A DNA stretch of 47,204 bases from the NCBI GenBank assembly GCA_031284585.1, contig JAITXT010000017.1, positions 1 through 47,204 of the forward strand. The letters are read 5' to 3'. The notes beneath the pieces were generated by a model. The model did no database searches and was not told the origin of the DNA. It was given only the letters and a program-made list of their open reading frames with translations. Both the position numbers and the translations under genes were made by a program. The first letter of the stretch is position 1, and the number at the start of each line of letters is the position of its first letter. Below, one piece after another: positions 35,276-43,457 of this stretch. This stretch comes from Acholeplasmatales bacterium. Its GTDB lineage: Bacteria > Bacillota_I > Bacilli_A > Acholeplasmatales > Acholeplasmataceae.

Positions 35276-36904
35276 TTATTTAATTTCATAGATAAAGTCA
35301 CAAATTGATAAAAGTTCTTCACTATGAGTCACTATGATTGAAGATATCTCATTAGCTTGGAAATAATTTTTTAGATTATTTTTTATTTTTATTTCTAAAA
35401 AAGAATCCATATTTGAGGTTATTTCATCTAAAAGAATCCATTTTTTATTTCTAGATAACGAAATCGCAATGGAAAGCCTTTGTCTTTCTCCACCACTTAG
35501 TAGTTTACCTAGTTCTCCAGGAATAGAATTTAATTTATCTTTAAATTCTAGAACATGATTTTTTAAATCAACTAATTCTAAATATTCGTATATTTCTTCA
35601 TCTTTCAAGTGATTATTTACGATTAAAAAATTCTCTTTAATTGTCCCTGGAAAGATAAATACTTCTTGGGTTACTTTCGAAATAAGTGAACGGATATTTT
35701 TTTCATCTAATTCATTAATATCGTGATCATTGATAAATATTTTTCCTGCTGGAGAGGGGTATAGTTTAATTAAAAGGTCCAATATAGTTGTTTTTCCTAT
35801 TCCACTTTTCCCTTTTATTCCATAGATTTTTTTAGGTAAAAAATCCATAGAAATATTACTTAAAATCTCTTTGTTGCTTGAATAAGAATAATTGAGATCT
35901 TTAATTCTAATAGTATTAATATCGTCAAGTATGATTTTATTTTCTAATTGATTAGTTTGAATTCTTTTTTGGTGTTCTTTTAGTAAATCTTGATATGTCA
36001 GGTCTATTTTTTTGTGATCAATTATATTTTTAAACACTTTGTTTGTATAATTATAATAGATTTGAGAATATGAAAATATAGCAATTATAGTACCAATTGA
36101 TGGAATGATACCATCAATAAAAAAGAAAGCTGAGAGACCAAATGTAAGACCTGAAAATAACATGGTCAAAAACCCACTCCCCCAAAACCCAGATAAAGTG
36201 TCTAATGAGGCGATTTTACCCCAAATTTCACTTGTTTCTTTATTTAAACTATCTATTTTATTAATTGAATAGTTTTCAATGTTCATTGTTTTTACGTATT
36301 TTATTCCTCTAAAAAGATCTCCTCTTATTTGAGATGCTTCATGATTATTATGAATAGTTTTTTTAATTTTTGAATCAATATTTTTATAGATAAGTTTTAT
36401 AGGAAAAAGAAGTGGAATAAAAAGTAATTGAATAAGACCTATTGTTAAATTATTAATAAAAACATAGGTGATAGAAGCTATTAAAAGTATAATACTTACG
36501 ATTTGTTCTGGATATTCACTCACAAAATAGGAAAGATAATTAATAGTATCTTGACTAATTTTACTAGATAATTCAATTGAATTATTATCATTAAAAAAAC
36601 TAAGTGGTTTAGAACAAGTATGTTTAAGTATTTGAATGCTCATGAGATTTGCTTCATTTCGTATGTATTTTATAGTTATATAGTTGTATAAAACTTGAAC
36701 TAAAACAACAAGGCACGGTAACAAGACAAAGATAATTATTGAATAAATAGTGTTTCTAATATCTTCTAAAGGGATATAGATATCAATAATCTTCTTCATT
36801 ATGATAGGAGATATTAAAAGGGATCCTTGAAATAACAAATAAAGTATAAAAGAAATAAAAGATATTCTTTTAAGTTTTAGAAAAGTATACGTATCTCTAT
36901 GCAT
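35276..36904 (-). CDS. ABC-type exporter with fused membrane and ATPase domains
   Basis: A 542-residue half-transporter that would dimerise in the membrane. The transmembrane domain has about six helices (20 to 290). ATPase domain: Walker A GKSGIGKTT, signature LLSGGERQR, and Walker B WILLDEITSNMD, where the usual DEP reads DEI, and THSEE as H loop. There is no peptidase domain. Substrate cannot be read; type I exporters of this size carry lipids, peptides or drugs. GGAG precedes ATG. It starts 35 bases after the aldo/keto reductase stop on the same strand, so the two probably form an operon. Confidence 0.88.
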   Translation of the reverse strand: MHRDTYTFLKLKRISFISFILYLLFQGSLLISPIIMKKIIDIYIPLEDIRNTIYSIIIFVLLPCLVVLVQVLYNYITIKYIRNEANLMSIQILKHTCSKPLSFFNDNNSIELSSKISQDTINYLSYFVSEYPEQIVSIILLIASITYVFINNLTIGLIQLLFIPLLFPIKLIYKNIDSKIKKTIHNNHEASQIRGDLFRGIKYVKTMNIENYSINKIDSLNKETSEIWGKIASLDTLSGFWGSGFLTMLFSGLTFGLSAFFFIDGIIPSIGTIIAIFSYSQIYYNYTNKVFKNIIDHKKIDLTYQDLLKEHQKRIQTNQLENKIILDDINTIRIKDLNYSYSSNKEILSNISMDFLPKKIYGIKGKSGIGKTTILDLLIKLYPSPAGKIFINDHDINELDEKNIRSLISKVTQEVFIFPGTIKENFLIVNNHLKDEEIYEYLELVDLKNHVLEFKDKLNSIPGELGKLLSGGERQRLSIAISLSRNKKWILLDEITSNMDSFLEIKIKNNLKNYFQANEISSIIVTHSEELLSICDFIYEIK

Positions 36905-36939
36905 ATAAGTCTCCTATAACACTTCTATAATTCTCAAAT

Positions 36940-38076
36940 CTATTCTTTAATTAATGATAAATAAAAATCTTTTATGTCAACTAATCTCTTTGGTATTTTA
37001 ATACCTTGAGGACAAATTTTGCTACACTTATTACATTCAATACATTTATCAGCAACCTCTAAAAGGGGCACATAATTTTTTAAAAAAGTATCTTTATCAT
37101 TATTTGTACAATAAGAATTATAAATTTTAAATATTTTAGGAATTTCTATCTTTTGTGGACATCCTTTTAAGCAATATTCACAACCAGTGCAAGGAACAAT
37201 ATTTGATTTTAAATATTGAGCAGTTGCTTTTTTAATTGTTTTATAGTCATCTTCTGTAAGCGCCTTATAATTGTTCATAGTATTTAAATTATCTTTTACT
37301 TGTTCCATATCGCTCATTCCTGATAAGGCAACAAGCACATTACTATAACTAGTTGCGTATCTAATAGCCCAAGAAGCAATAGAAAGGTCCTTTTCTTTTT
37401 CTTTGAATATTAATCTTGCATTTTCGTTTAAAGTAGCAAGTGTTCCACCTTTCACTGGTTCCATAATAATAGCTGGAATGTTATATTTTAGTAAAGTTTC
37501 ATATTGAGTTTTTGAATTATAAGAACCTTCATAATCTAAATAATTTAATTGAATTTGAGCAAATTCCCAAGGGTATTTTTTAGCAATTTCTTCAAGATAA
37601 TAAGAATCATCATGAAAAGAAAAACCAATATGTTTAATATAACCTTCTTTTTTCTTTTCAAGTAGAAACTCAAATAACCCCATATCTACTCCTTTTTGAA
37701 AAGTAGTTTTATTTAAAGCATGCCAAAGATAAAAATCAAAATATGGGGTCTTGCATTTTTCTAATTGCAACTCAAAAGTTTTCTTAGCATCTTCTAGATT
37801 GTTAATATACCACATTGGCATTTTAGAAGCTAGATAATAAGATTCTCTTGGGTATTTAGATAAAATGTCCCCTACAAATACTTCAGATAATCCATCATGA
37901 TAAGGAAAAGCAGTATCGTAATAAGTAACCCCTTGCTTCATAGCTAGATCTATCATTTTAGTTGCTAGATCGTAGTCGATTTCTGGTTTATTTGGATCTA
38001 ATCTTGGTAAACGCATTAAACCAAATCCAAGTAATGAAACATTTTCTTTAATATTTTTAAAAATATGTTTTTCCAT
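36940..38076 (-). CDS. Aldo/keto reductase with C-terminal ferredoxin domain
   Basis: A 378-residue fusion. The TIM-barrel reductase (1-about 285) has YYDTAFPYH with catalytic Asp/Tyr, the lysine in ASKMPMW, and His in LWHALN, with a C-terminal NADPH region (LSGMSDMEQV). A ferredoxin-like domain carries two 4Fe-4S motifs, Cys296-299-302-306 and Cys345-348-351-355, each followed by P. Members are known from anaerobes; the Fe-S clusters suggest exchange of electrons with ferredoxin. Substrate is unknown. AAAAGGAG precedes the ATG, and an extended -10 TGATATAAT at minus 38104-38112 lies upstream. Followed by an ABC exporter in the same direction. Confidence 0.92.
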   Translation of the reverse strand: MEKHIFKNIKENVSLLGFGLMRLPRLDPNKPEIDYDLATKMIDLAMKQGVTYYDTAFPYHDGLSEVFVGDILSKYPRESYYLASKMPMWYINNLEDAKKTFELQLEKCKTPYFDFYLWHALNKTTFQKGVDMGLFEFLLEKKKEGYIKHIGFSFHDDSYYLEEIAKKYPWEFAQIQLNYLDYEGSYNSKTQYETLLKYNIPAIIMEPVKGGTLATLNENARLIFKEKEKDLSIASWAIRYATSYSNVLVALSGMSDMEQVKDNLNTMNNYKALTEDDYKTIKKATAQYLKSNIVPCTGCEYCLKGCPQKIEIPKIFKIYNSYCTNNDKDTFLKNYVPLLEVADKCIECNKCSKICPQGIKIPKRLVDIKDFYLSLIKE

Positions 38077-38103
38077 AATAATAAACTCCTTTTTAATATT
38101 ACA

Positions 38104-38112
38104 ATTATATCA
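38104..38112 (-). promoter_or_regulatory. Extended -10 promoter of the aldo/keto reductase
   Basis: On the minus strand TGATATAAT is a perfect extended -10, about 28 bases before the ATG and with AAAAGGAG in between. No strong -35. Confidence 0.55.
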
Positions 38113-38153
38113 AATTAGAAAAGTAAAATCTTATTAAAGGCTTATTTATATTG

Positions 38154-38543
38154 TTATTTGTGCGATGTATCTAGTGGAGTTAATTTATTGTTTTTGAAAA
38201 GAATGAATTCAAAGTAGAATAAAATTATTACTCCGCTTGTAGCGAGCCCTACTAAAATAACAAAATAGATGAGGCTCCTGTCAAGAAAAATATTATCATA
38301 TTCACTAGCGATAATATTAGAAATCAAAGAAGTAACCAAAAAAAATATCAAACAAATATTTTTTGCAAATAATATCAAGTAACTTGGCTCTTTAGTTTGA
38401 ATAACTGTTATCACTGAAGTCCCTATTAGTAGAATCGAAAATATCCACATATGATCTTTATTAATTAGTGTACTAAATAAAAATAAGACCGATAATAGTG
38501 AGGGAAGTAGTAGATAGAATAAATATCTTCTTATATATCTCAT
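38154..38543 (-). CDS. Four-TM membrane protein of unknown function
   Basis: A 129-residue protein with about four transmembrane helices (7-25, 33-48, 55-76, 89-113) and a short hydrophilic tail (NNKLTPLDTSHK). No recognised family. A weak ribosome site and AT-rich upstream region shared with the divergent methyltransferase. It lies 77 bases upstream of the aldo/keto reductase, which has its own promoter. Coding is likely given length, hydrophobic pattern and base use, but function is unknown. Confidence 0.6.
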   Translation of the reverse strand: MRYIRRYLFYLLLPSLLSVLFLFSTLINKDHMWIFSILLIGTSVITVIQTKEPSYLILFAKNICLIFFLVTSLISNIIASEYDNIFLDRSLIYFVILVGLATSGVIILFYFEFILFKNNKLTPLDTSHK

Positions 38544-38692
38544 ACAAATATTATATATAAATTTTATTTTAAATATATAAAAAAGAAAAATTAAATTACT
38601 TAATTTTTAAAAATATGAGAAATATTCTCTCAATTAGAATAAAAAAAAATTAAATAACTAAAAATTGACTATAATATTTAAAAGGAGTTAAA

Positions 38693-39862
38693 ATGTATAC
38701 TGTTTATTTAAAGAAAAACGAAGAAAAAGATATTATAAATAAAAGATATTTTATATTTTCTAATGAAGTACTAAAGATTGAAGGTCATGATTCTCAAGGA
38801 TCAGTTTGCAGAATATTAAATAGTGAAAAAAAATTTTTAGGAATAGGATTTATTAATCATCTTTCCAAAATGATTGTTAAAATAATCTCTTTTAGTGAGG
38901 AAACTGTTAACTATTCTTTCTTCTATGAGAGAATTAAAAAAGCTAACGAGAGGAGATTATCGAGATTTACTAGAGACTCTTATAGGGTAGTTTTCAGTGA
39001 TAGTGATTTCCTACCAGGCCTAATAGTAGATAAGTATGACGATCACTTAGTAATCTCTATTTCAAATCTAGGTATGGATTTAAGAAAAAAACTAATAACT
39101 GATGCTTTAATAAATATTTTTAATCCTAAATGTATTTATGAAAAAAGTTTAAGTACTATTAGAGAAAAAGAGGGATTAAAACTAGTATCTGGTTTATTAT
39201 ACGGTGAATTAAATCCTAATCTTGTTATAAGTATCAATAATATTAATTATGGAGTAGATATAGTGAACGGTCAGAAAACCGGATATTTCTTAGATCAAGT
39301 AGATAATAGGTTAGAAATATCAAAATATGCGAAAGATAGAAATGTCCTCGATTTATTTTGTAATGTTGGTGGTTTTTCTCTTGTAGCTGCGGCACATGGC
39401 GCCAAGAAGGTCTATGCAGTTGATATATCAGAAATTGCACTAGAAGAGGTTAAAAAGAATGCTTTACTAAATAATATTTCTAATATTGAAACTATTAACA
39501 AAGATATATTTAACTATCTTACTGAATTAAAAGATAGAGAGACAAAGTTTGATTGTATAGTTCTTGATCCTCCTGCTTTTATTAAAACAATTGATACCAT
39601 AGGAAAAGGCTATAATGGGTATTTAACAATCAATAAAAATGCTCTTAAACTATTACCTGAAAATGGAATTTTATTTACTTTTAGTTGTTCAGAACACATG
39701 AGTCTAGATATGTTTTTGAAAATGATTAATGAAGCATCTATTGCCGCAAAGGTTAATATAAAGATCATTAAAATACTCACTCAATCAGAAGACCACATCA
39801 TAAATTTACGAGTAGAAAATTCATTTTATCTCAAAGGTCTTATAGTTCAACTAATAAATTAA
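38693..39862 (+). CDS. RlmI-like 23S rRNA cytosine methyltransferase
   Basis: A 389-residue class I SAM-dependent RNA methyltransferase. An N-terminal PUA-like domain (1-80) precedes a linker and a Rossmann domain: VDIVNGQKTGYFLDQ, the SAM motif LDLFCNVGGFSLVAA, acidic DIS and the LDPPAF motif, followed by FSCSEHM with the catalytic cysteine. Length and motif order fit the RlmI/YwbD family, which makes m5C in 23S rRNA; target is inferred from family. AAAAGGAG precedes ATG 38693, and TTGACTATAAT-like promoter bases lie 25 upstream. Single-gene transcript. Confidence 0.9.
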   Translation: MYTVYLKKNEEKDIINKRYFIFSNEVLKIEGHDSQGSVCRILNSEKKFLGIGFINHLSKMIVKIISFSEETVNYSFFYERIKKANERRLSRFTRDSYRVVFSDSDFLPGLIVDKYDDHLVISISNLGMDLRKKLITDALINIFNPKCIYEKSLSTIREKEGLKLVSGLLYGELNPNLVISINNINYGVDIVNGQKTGYFLDQVDNRLEISKYAKDRNVLDLFCNVGGFSLVAAAHGAKKVYAVDISEIALEEVKKNALLNNISNIETINKDIFNYLTELKDRETKFDCIVLDPPAFIKTIDTIGKGYNGYLTINKNALKLLPENGILFTFSCSEHMSLDMFLKMINEASIAAKVNIKIIKILTQSEDHIINLRVENSFYLKGLIVQLIN

Positions 39863-39932
39863 CAAAATATACATTTTTATGTTTTTTTTCATAAATTGAA
39901 GTATTATATTATAATAGTAAAGAAGGTGTCAG

Positions 39933-41741
39933 GTGAAATTACTTAGATTTAAGGTTACTAATTTTAGATGTATCAAAGATTCAGGGTGGATTAATTTATC
40001 AGATTTATCAGTCTTTGTTGGAGAGCATGGCTCTGGTAAAACATCGCTATTTCTAGGACTAATTAAATTAACTGAGCAAGTCTATTTGAAAAGTATTTTA
40101 AATAGAGGTAACGCTTTAAAATATATGAGAATTAATCTAGACGAGGACCTTCCTACAATAGATGGAGTTACAGATAAATTAATGAGTTCCGAGGTTTTTA
40201 TTGAAGCAACTTTTTCGTTAGATAAAAAGATCATGGATCTAATACGTACTGAAATTCCTTATTTTCCTGAGGTTAATGATGTAACTATTTCTAAAACTTT
40301 TAATGGGAAATATGTTCTAGATGCTACTGCCTATTTAATTAATAATTTTGATAAAGGAACTTTGCTTAGAATTATCCTATCTAATTTACCTCCTTTTGTT
40401 TATTTTGAAGGAATGACTGAAGTAGTAAGCGATATTAACTTAATTTCTCTTGCTAATAAAATTCTTTCTAATAACAGTAATTTAACCATTAACGAGACTG
40501 TATATGCAAATTTACTTTCCTCCCTAGATATTTGGGAAAGCAATTTAATTAAATCACTTTCTTCTGTTTATGGTGAGTTAAATAAAGATAAAGAAGAATC
40601 TCTAGATTTTTCAAAAGTTTTCTTAGAAATTCCTTTATTTTATTCAAGATTTAAAAAAGGAATTGAGTCTTTAAATACTAGGTTTGCTAAATGGAGCGGA
40701 ATTACAAATATTAAGTTAGATTTTGAACCTATTACTAATGGAATTAGATTATTTATTATTGATGAAACTGGAAGAAAAGTCCTACTTGAAAAAAGAAATC
40801 ATGGATTTAGAAGATTTTTAGGTTTATTTTTATCACTTACGGTTCCTCAATCTTCAACTTATAATAATGCTATTATTTTAATTGATGATGCTGGATTAGG
40901 GATCACTGGTATGTCACAAGAGAAACTTCGCGATTATCTTGTGGATTATAGTGAAACTTCACAAGTTCTATATTCAACTTATTCGCCTTTAATGATTCCT
41001 ATAAAAAGATTAGATGATGTATTTATCCTAATTAAAGATTTATATTCTAACATTAGTATTTCAAAAGATTTTAGTTTACGCGAGGATTTTGCTAATGATG
41101 GCTCTTTAAGAACTATTAAATATGCAGTTGCTTTAAGCACTATTCCTTTAAGAGATGATTCATTTCTTCCTATCTTAGTCCTAGAGGAATCTCATAAAAA
41201 TTATCTAGAAATCATGAAAATATATTTACAAGAAAGAGGTAAAATTAGGACTTTTTATTCTCCAGAGATATTTACTTGTAGTAAGAATTCTCTTGAGACT
41301 TTCGCGCAACTCTACAGGGTTAATAATAATTATCCACTTGTAGTTCTAGAATCTAATAGATCAGGCAGGGAAATTAAAGCAAGATTATGTAAATATCTTT
41401 ATGCTGACTATAAAGAAAAAGTTAACGAATTAGATGATTTTGATCGAACTACAATCTACTTTGAAGATTTGTTCCCTTTAGAAATTTTTGAAGAATTTGC
41501 TAAAAATTATATTAGAAGTATTACAGATGATGGATTTATTTTCATAAAAAATGTTGATTGTTTAAGTCAGATACGTCAATATGCCAAAGCTCATAATCAT
41601 GAACTTCCTGCAGATTATCTTGTTGTAATGTCAAGAAAGATAAGAAACAATATGCTTCGCTATCAAGAACATGTTAGAATACCTGCAGATTACATTAGAC
41701 TTTGGGCAAAACTATGGAATAAATTGCTATCTGATAATTAA
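39933..41741 (+). CDS. OLD-like AAA ATPase with degenerate Toprim-like C terminus
   Basis: A 602-residue protein. N-terminal SMC-like ATPase: KVTNFRCIKDSG and Walker A GEHGSGKT (30-37), with Walker B-type IILIDDAGLGI and a TYSP segment where OLD proteins have THSP. The C-terminal 200 residues begin ILVLEESHKNYLEI and continue with VVLESNRSGREIK, which recalls the Toprim E...D layout but lacks a clear DxD. So nuclease activity is doubtful. Start is GTG with AAGGTG upstream. Not part of any neighbour operon. Overcoming lysogenization-like ATPases act in phage defence or DNA repair; function here is inferred from family only. Confidence 0.72.
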   Translation: MKLLRFKVTNFRCIKDSGWINLSDLSVFVGEHGSGKTSLFLGLIKLTEQVYLKSILNRGNALKYMRINLDEDLPTIDGVTDKLMSSEVFIEATFSLDKKIMDLIRTEIPYFPEVNDVTISKTFNGKYVLDATAYLINNFDKGTLLRIILSNLPPFVYFEGMTEVVSDINLISLANKILSNNSNLTINETVYANLLSSLDIWESNLIKSLSSVYGELNKDKEESLDFSKVFLEIPLFYSRFKKGIESLNTRFAKWSGITNIKLDFEPITNGIRLFIIDETGRKVLLEKRNHGFRRFLGLFLSLTVPQSSTYNNAIILIDDAGLGITGMSQEKLRDYLVDYSETSQVLYSTYSPLMIPIKRLDDVFILIKDLYSNISISKDFSLREDFANDGSLRTIKYAVALSTIPLRDDSFLPILVLEESHKNYLEIMKIYLQERGKIRTFYSPEIFTCSKNSLETFAQLYRVNNNYPLVVLESNRSGREIKARLCKYLYADYKEKVNELDDFDRTTIYFEDLFPLEIFEEFAKNYIRSITDDGFIFIKNVDCLSQIRQYAKAHNHELPADYLVVMSRKIRNNMLRYQEHVRIPADYIRLWAKLWNKLLSDN

Positions 41742-41834
41742 TTATTTTGAAAAAAACGAATTTTTATAAAATAATCATTTATTACACTTATTTTAAATAT
41801 TTAGATATAATATATCCATAAAGGAGTTTATTTG

Positions 41835-42932
41835 ATGGCAAAACCTAAAATGCTTATAGTTGATGATATTGAATTAAATAGAATTATATTGAGTGAATTG
41901 TTTCTTGAGGAATATGAAATAATTGAAGCAGAAAATGGAAAGGATGCATTAGAATTCATCAAACTTTATCAAAACGATTTATCAGTTGTTTTGCTTGATT
42001 TAATTATGCCTGTTATGAATGGATTTGAAGTATTAACAGAAATGAATCAAAGAAAACTTATTAAAAATATTCCTGTTATCATCATAACCGGTGAAAACGA
42101 TGATGAAAATACTTTGAGAGGTTACGCACTAGGAGTATCTGATTTAGTTTATAAACCTTTTAATCCAGAAATTGTTTATCGTCGTGTTTCTAACGTTGTT
42201 GATTTGTTTGATTATAAGAGAGATATTGAAAGAAGACTTGCAATTGAAATAGAAAAAGTTAAAGAACAAGAAGAAAAATCTAAGAAGTTTTCAGAAGATA
42301 TGATTGATACTTTAGCTGAAGTGGTTGAAAGTAGGGATGCTGAATCGGGAGAACATGTAAAAAGAGTTAGAACTTTCTCTAAATATGTGCTAGAGAATTT
42401 ATCAGCAAAATATAATCTTTCTAAAAAAGAGATAGATCTTATTGCTCAAGCATCATCACTCCATGATATTGGTAAAATTGCAGTCCCTGATTCTATTTTA
42501 TGTAAACCAGGTCCTCTAACGAAAGAAGAATTTGAAATTATGAAAACTCATACCACTAAAGGTTGTGAGTTATTAGATAAGGTTACTTTTAGCGATCCAG
42601 AATACGTTAAATATTGTTATGATATCTGTAGATATCATCATGAAAAGTTTGATGGACGTGGATATCCTGATGGTATCAAGGGAGATCAAATTCCAATTTG
42701 GAGTCAAGCGGTTGCGCTTGCTGATGTGTATGATGCATTAACTTCAAAACGTGTTTATAAAGGTGCTTTTTCTCATGAAGAAGCTGTTGGAATGATTGTT
42801 AGAGGTGAGTGCGGAATGTTTAATCCTGATATTATTGAAGTTTTAAACAATTATGGTAATGGTTTATTTGAAACAGCAAATAAATTACGTAGTGATTCTG
42901 AACAAATAAGACTTAGAAAACAAACAAACTAA
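41835..42932 (+). CDS. Response regulator with HD-GYP c-di-GMP phosphodiesterase domain
   Basis: A 365-residue cytosolic output protein. REC domain (5-120): acidic DD at 10-11, phosphoacceptor Asp55 in LLDLIMP, Thr/Lys pair in ITG and KPF. A coiled linker (about 125-155) leads to the HD-GYP domain (about 155-345): His210-Asp211 in SSLHDIGK, HHExxxGxGYP at 268-278, and LADVYDALTSKR. All metal-binding motifs are present, so it should hydrolyse c-di-GMP, probably to GMP. ATG 41835 has AAGGAG seven bases upstream; an in-frame TTG lies one codon earlier. No kinase partner adjoins it. Complements the two cyclases in the window. Confidence 0.95.
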   Translation: MAKPKMLIVDDIELNRIILSELFLEEYEIIEAENGKDALEFIKLYQNDLSVVLLDLIMPVMNGFEVLTEMNQRKLIKNIPVIIITGENDDENTLRGYALGVSDLVYKPFNPEIVYRRVSNVVDLFDYKRDIERRLAIEIEKVKEQEEKSKKFSEDMIDTLAEVVESRDAESGEHVKRVRTFSKYVLENLSAKYNLSKKEIDLIAQASSLHDIGKIAVPDSILCKPGPLTKEEFEIMKTHTTKGCELLDKVTFSDPEYVKYCYDICRYHHEKFDGRGYPDGIKGDQIPIWSQAVALADVYDALTSKRVYKGAFSHEEAVGMIVRGECGMFNPDIIEVLNNYGNGLFETANKLRSDSEQIRLRKQTN

Positions 42933-42976
42933 ATAGGTATAATTAATTATCTAAGGTTAATTAATAAAGGGGATTT

Positions 42977-43354
42977 ATGTTTAAAAAGGAAATATTAAAG
43001 GTTAACGGAGTTATGTGTGGCGTAATCAAATGGATTAGTTTCGGTCTTGGTATAATATCAGTTATTTCCTTATTTATAAGTATACAATTCTATTCTAGTA
43101 ACAAAATTGATTTAGAATTAATATATACGAATATTGTAACTCAAATAGCCCTTATTGCATTATATGTTGCTATGTTTATTTTTAATTCTAAAGCTGAAGT
43201 TTATTTTAAAAAGATTCAAAATTATAGTGAAGAAGAAATTCTTGAAATTAAAGGTAGTATCCTTAATTGGTCTGTTGGTGCCATATTCTTATCAGCTCTT
43301 TTAGCAGGAATATTAGGAGTTATTTATTATCTTTTTTTACCAGATTCTAATTAA
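42977..43354 (+). CDS. Three-TM membrane protein of unknown function
   Basis: A 125-residue protein with hydrophobic segments at about 16-37, 50-69 and 97-119 and a cytosolic loop (about 70-95) rich in Lys and Glu. No family recognised. AAAGGGG before ATG 42977. It follows the HD-GYP gene by 44 bases without an evident terminator, so co-transcription is likely, and it ends before a bidirectional terminator. Confidence 0.6.
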   Translation: MFKKEILKVNGVMCGVIKWISFGLGIISVISLFISIQFYSSNKIDLELIYTNIVTQIALIALYVAMFIFNSKAEVYFKKIQNYSEEEILEIKGSILNWSVGAIFLSALLAGILGVIYYLFLPDSN

Positions 43355-43402
43355 TCTAACTTTTAGAAATTTATTTTTAATTAATTTAATGAAATAATAA
43401 AA

Positions 43403-43430
43403 AAAATACCACTTTATTAGTGGTATTTTC
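43403..43430. terminator. Bidirectional terminator between membrane protein and GGDEF gene
   Basis: AAAATACCACT (43403-43413) pairs with AGTGGTATTTT (43419-43429) around a TTATT-type loop, with A and T runs on either side. It serves both convergent transcripts. Confidence 0.85.
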
Positions 43431-43457
43431 TTTATTTAATCTATGATTTCTTTTTAT

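Noticed and set aside
38600-38660. Short palindrome GAGAA-ATA-TTCTC between divergent genes
   Set aside because: Five-base arms in AT-rich DNA are expected by chance; no family operator matches.
39933-41741. Candidate missing JetD nuclease for jetABC
   Set aside because: The protein begins with a full ATPase with Walker A; JetD is not an ATPase of this type, and it lies 8 kb from jetC as a separate transcript.
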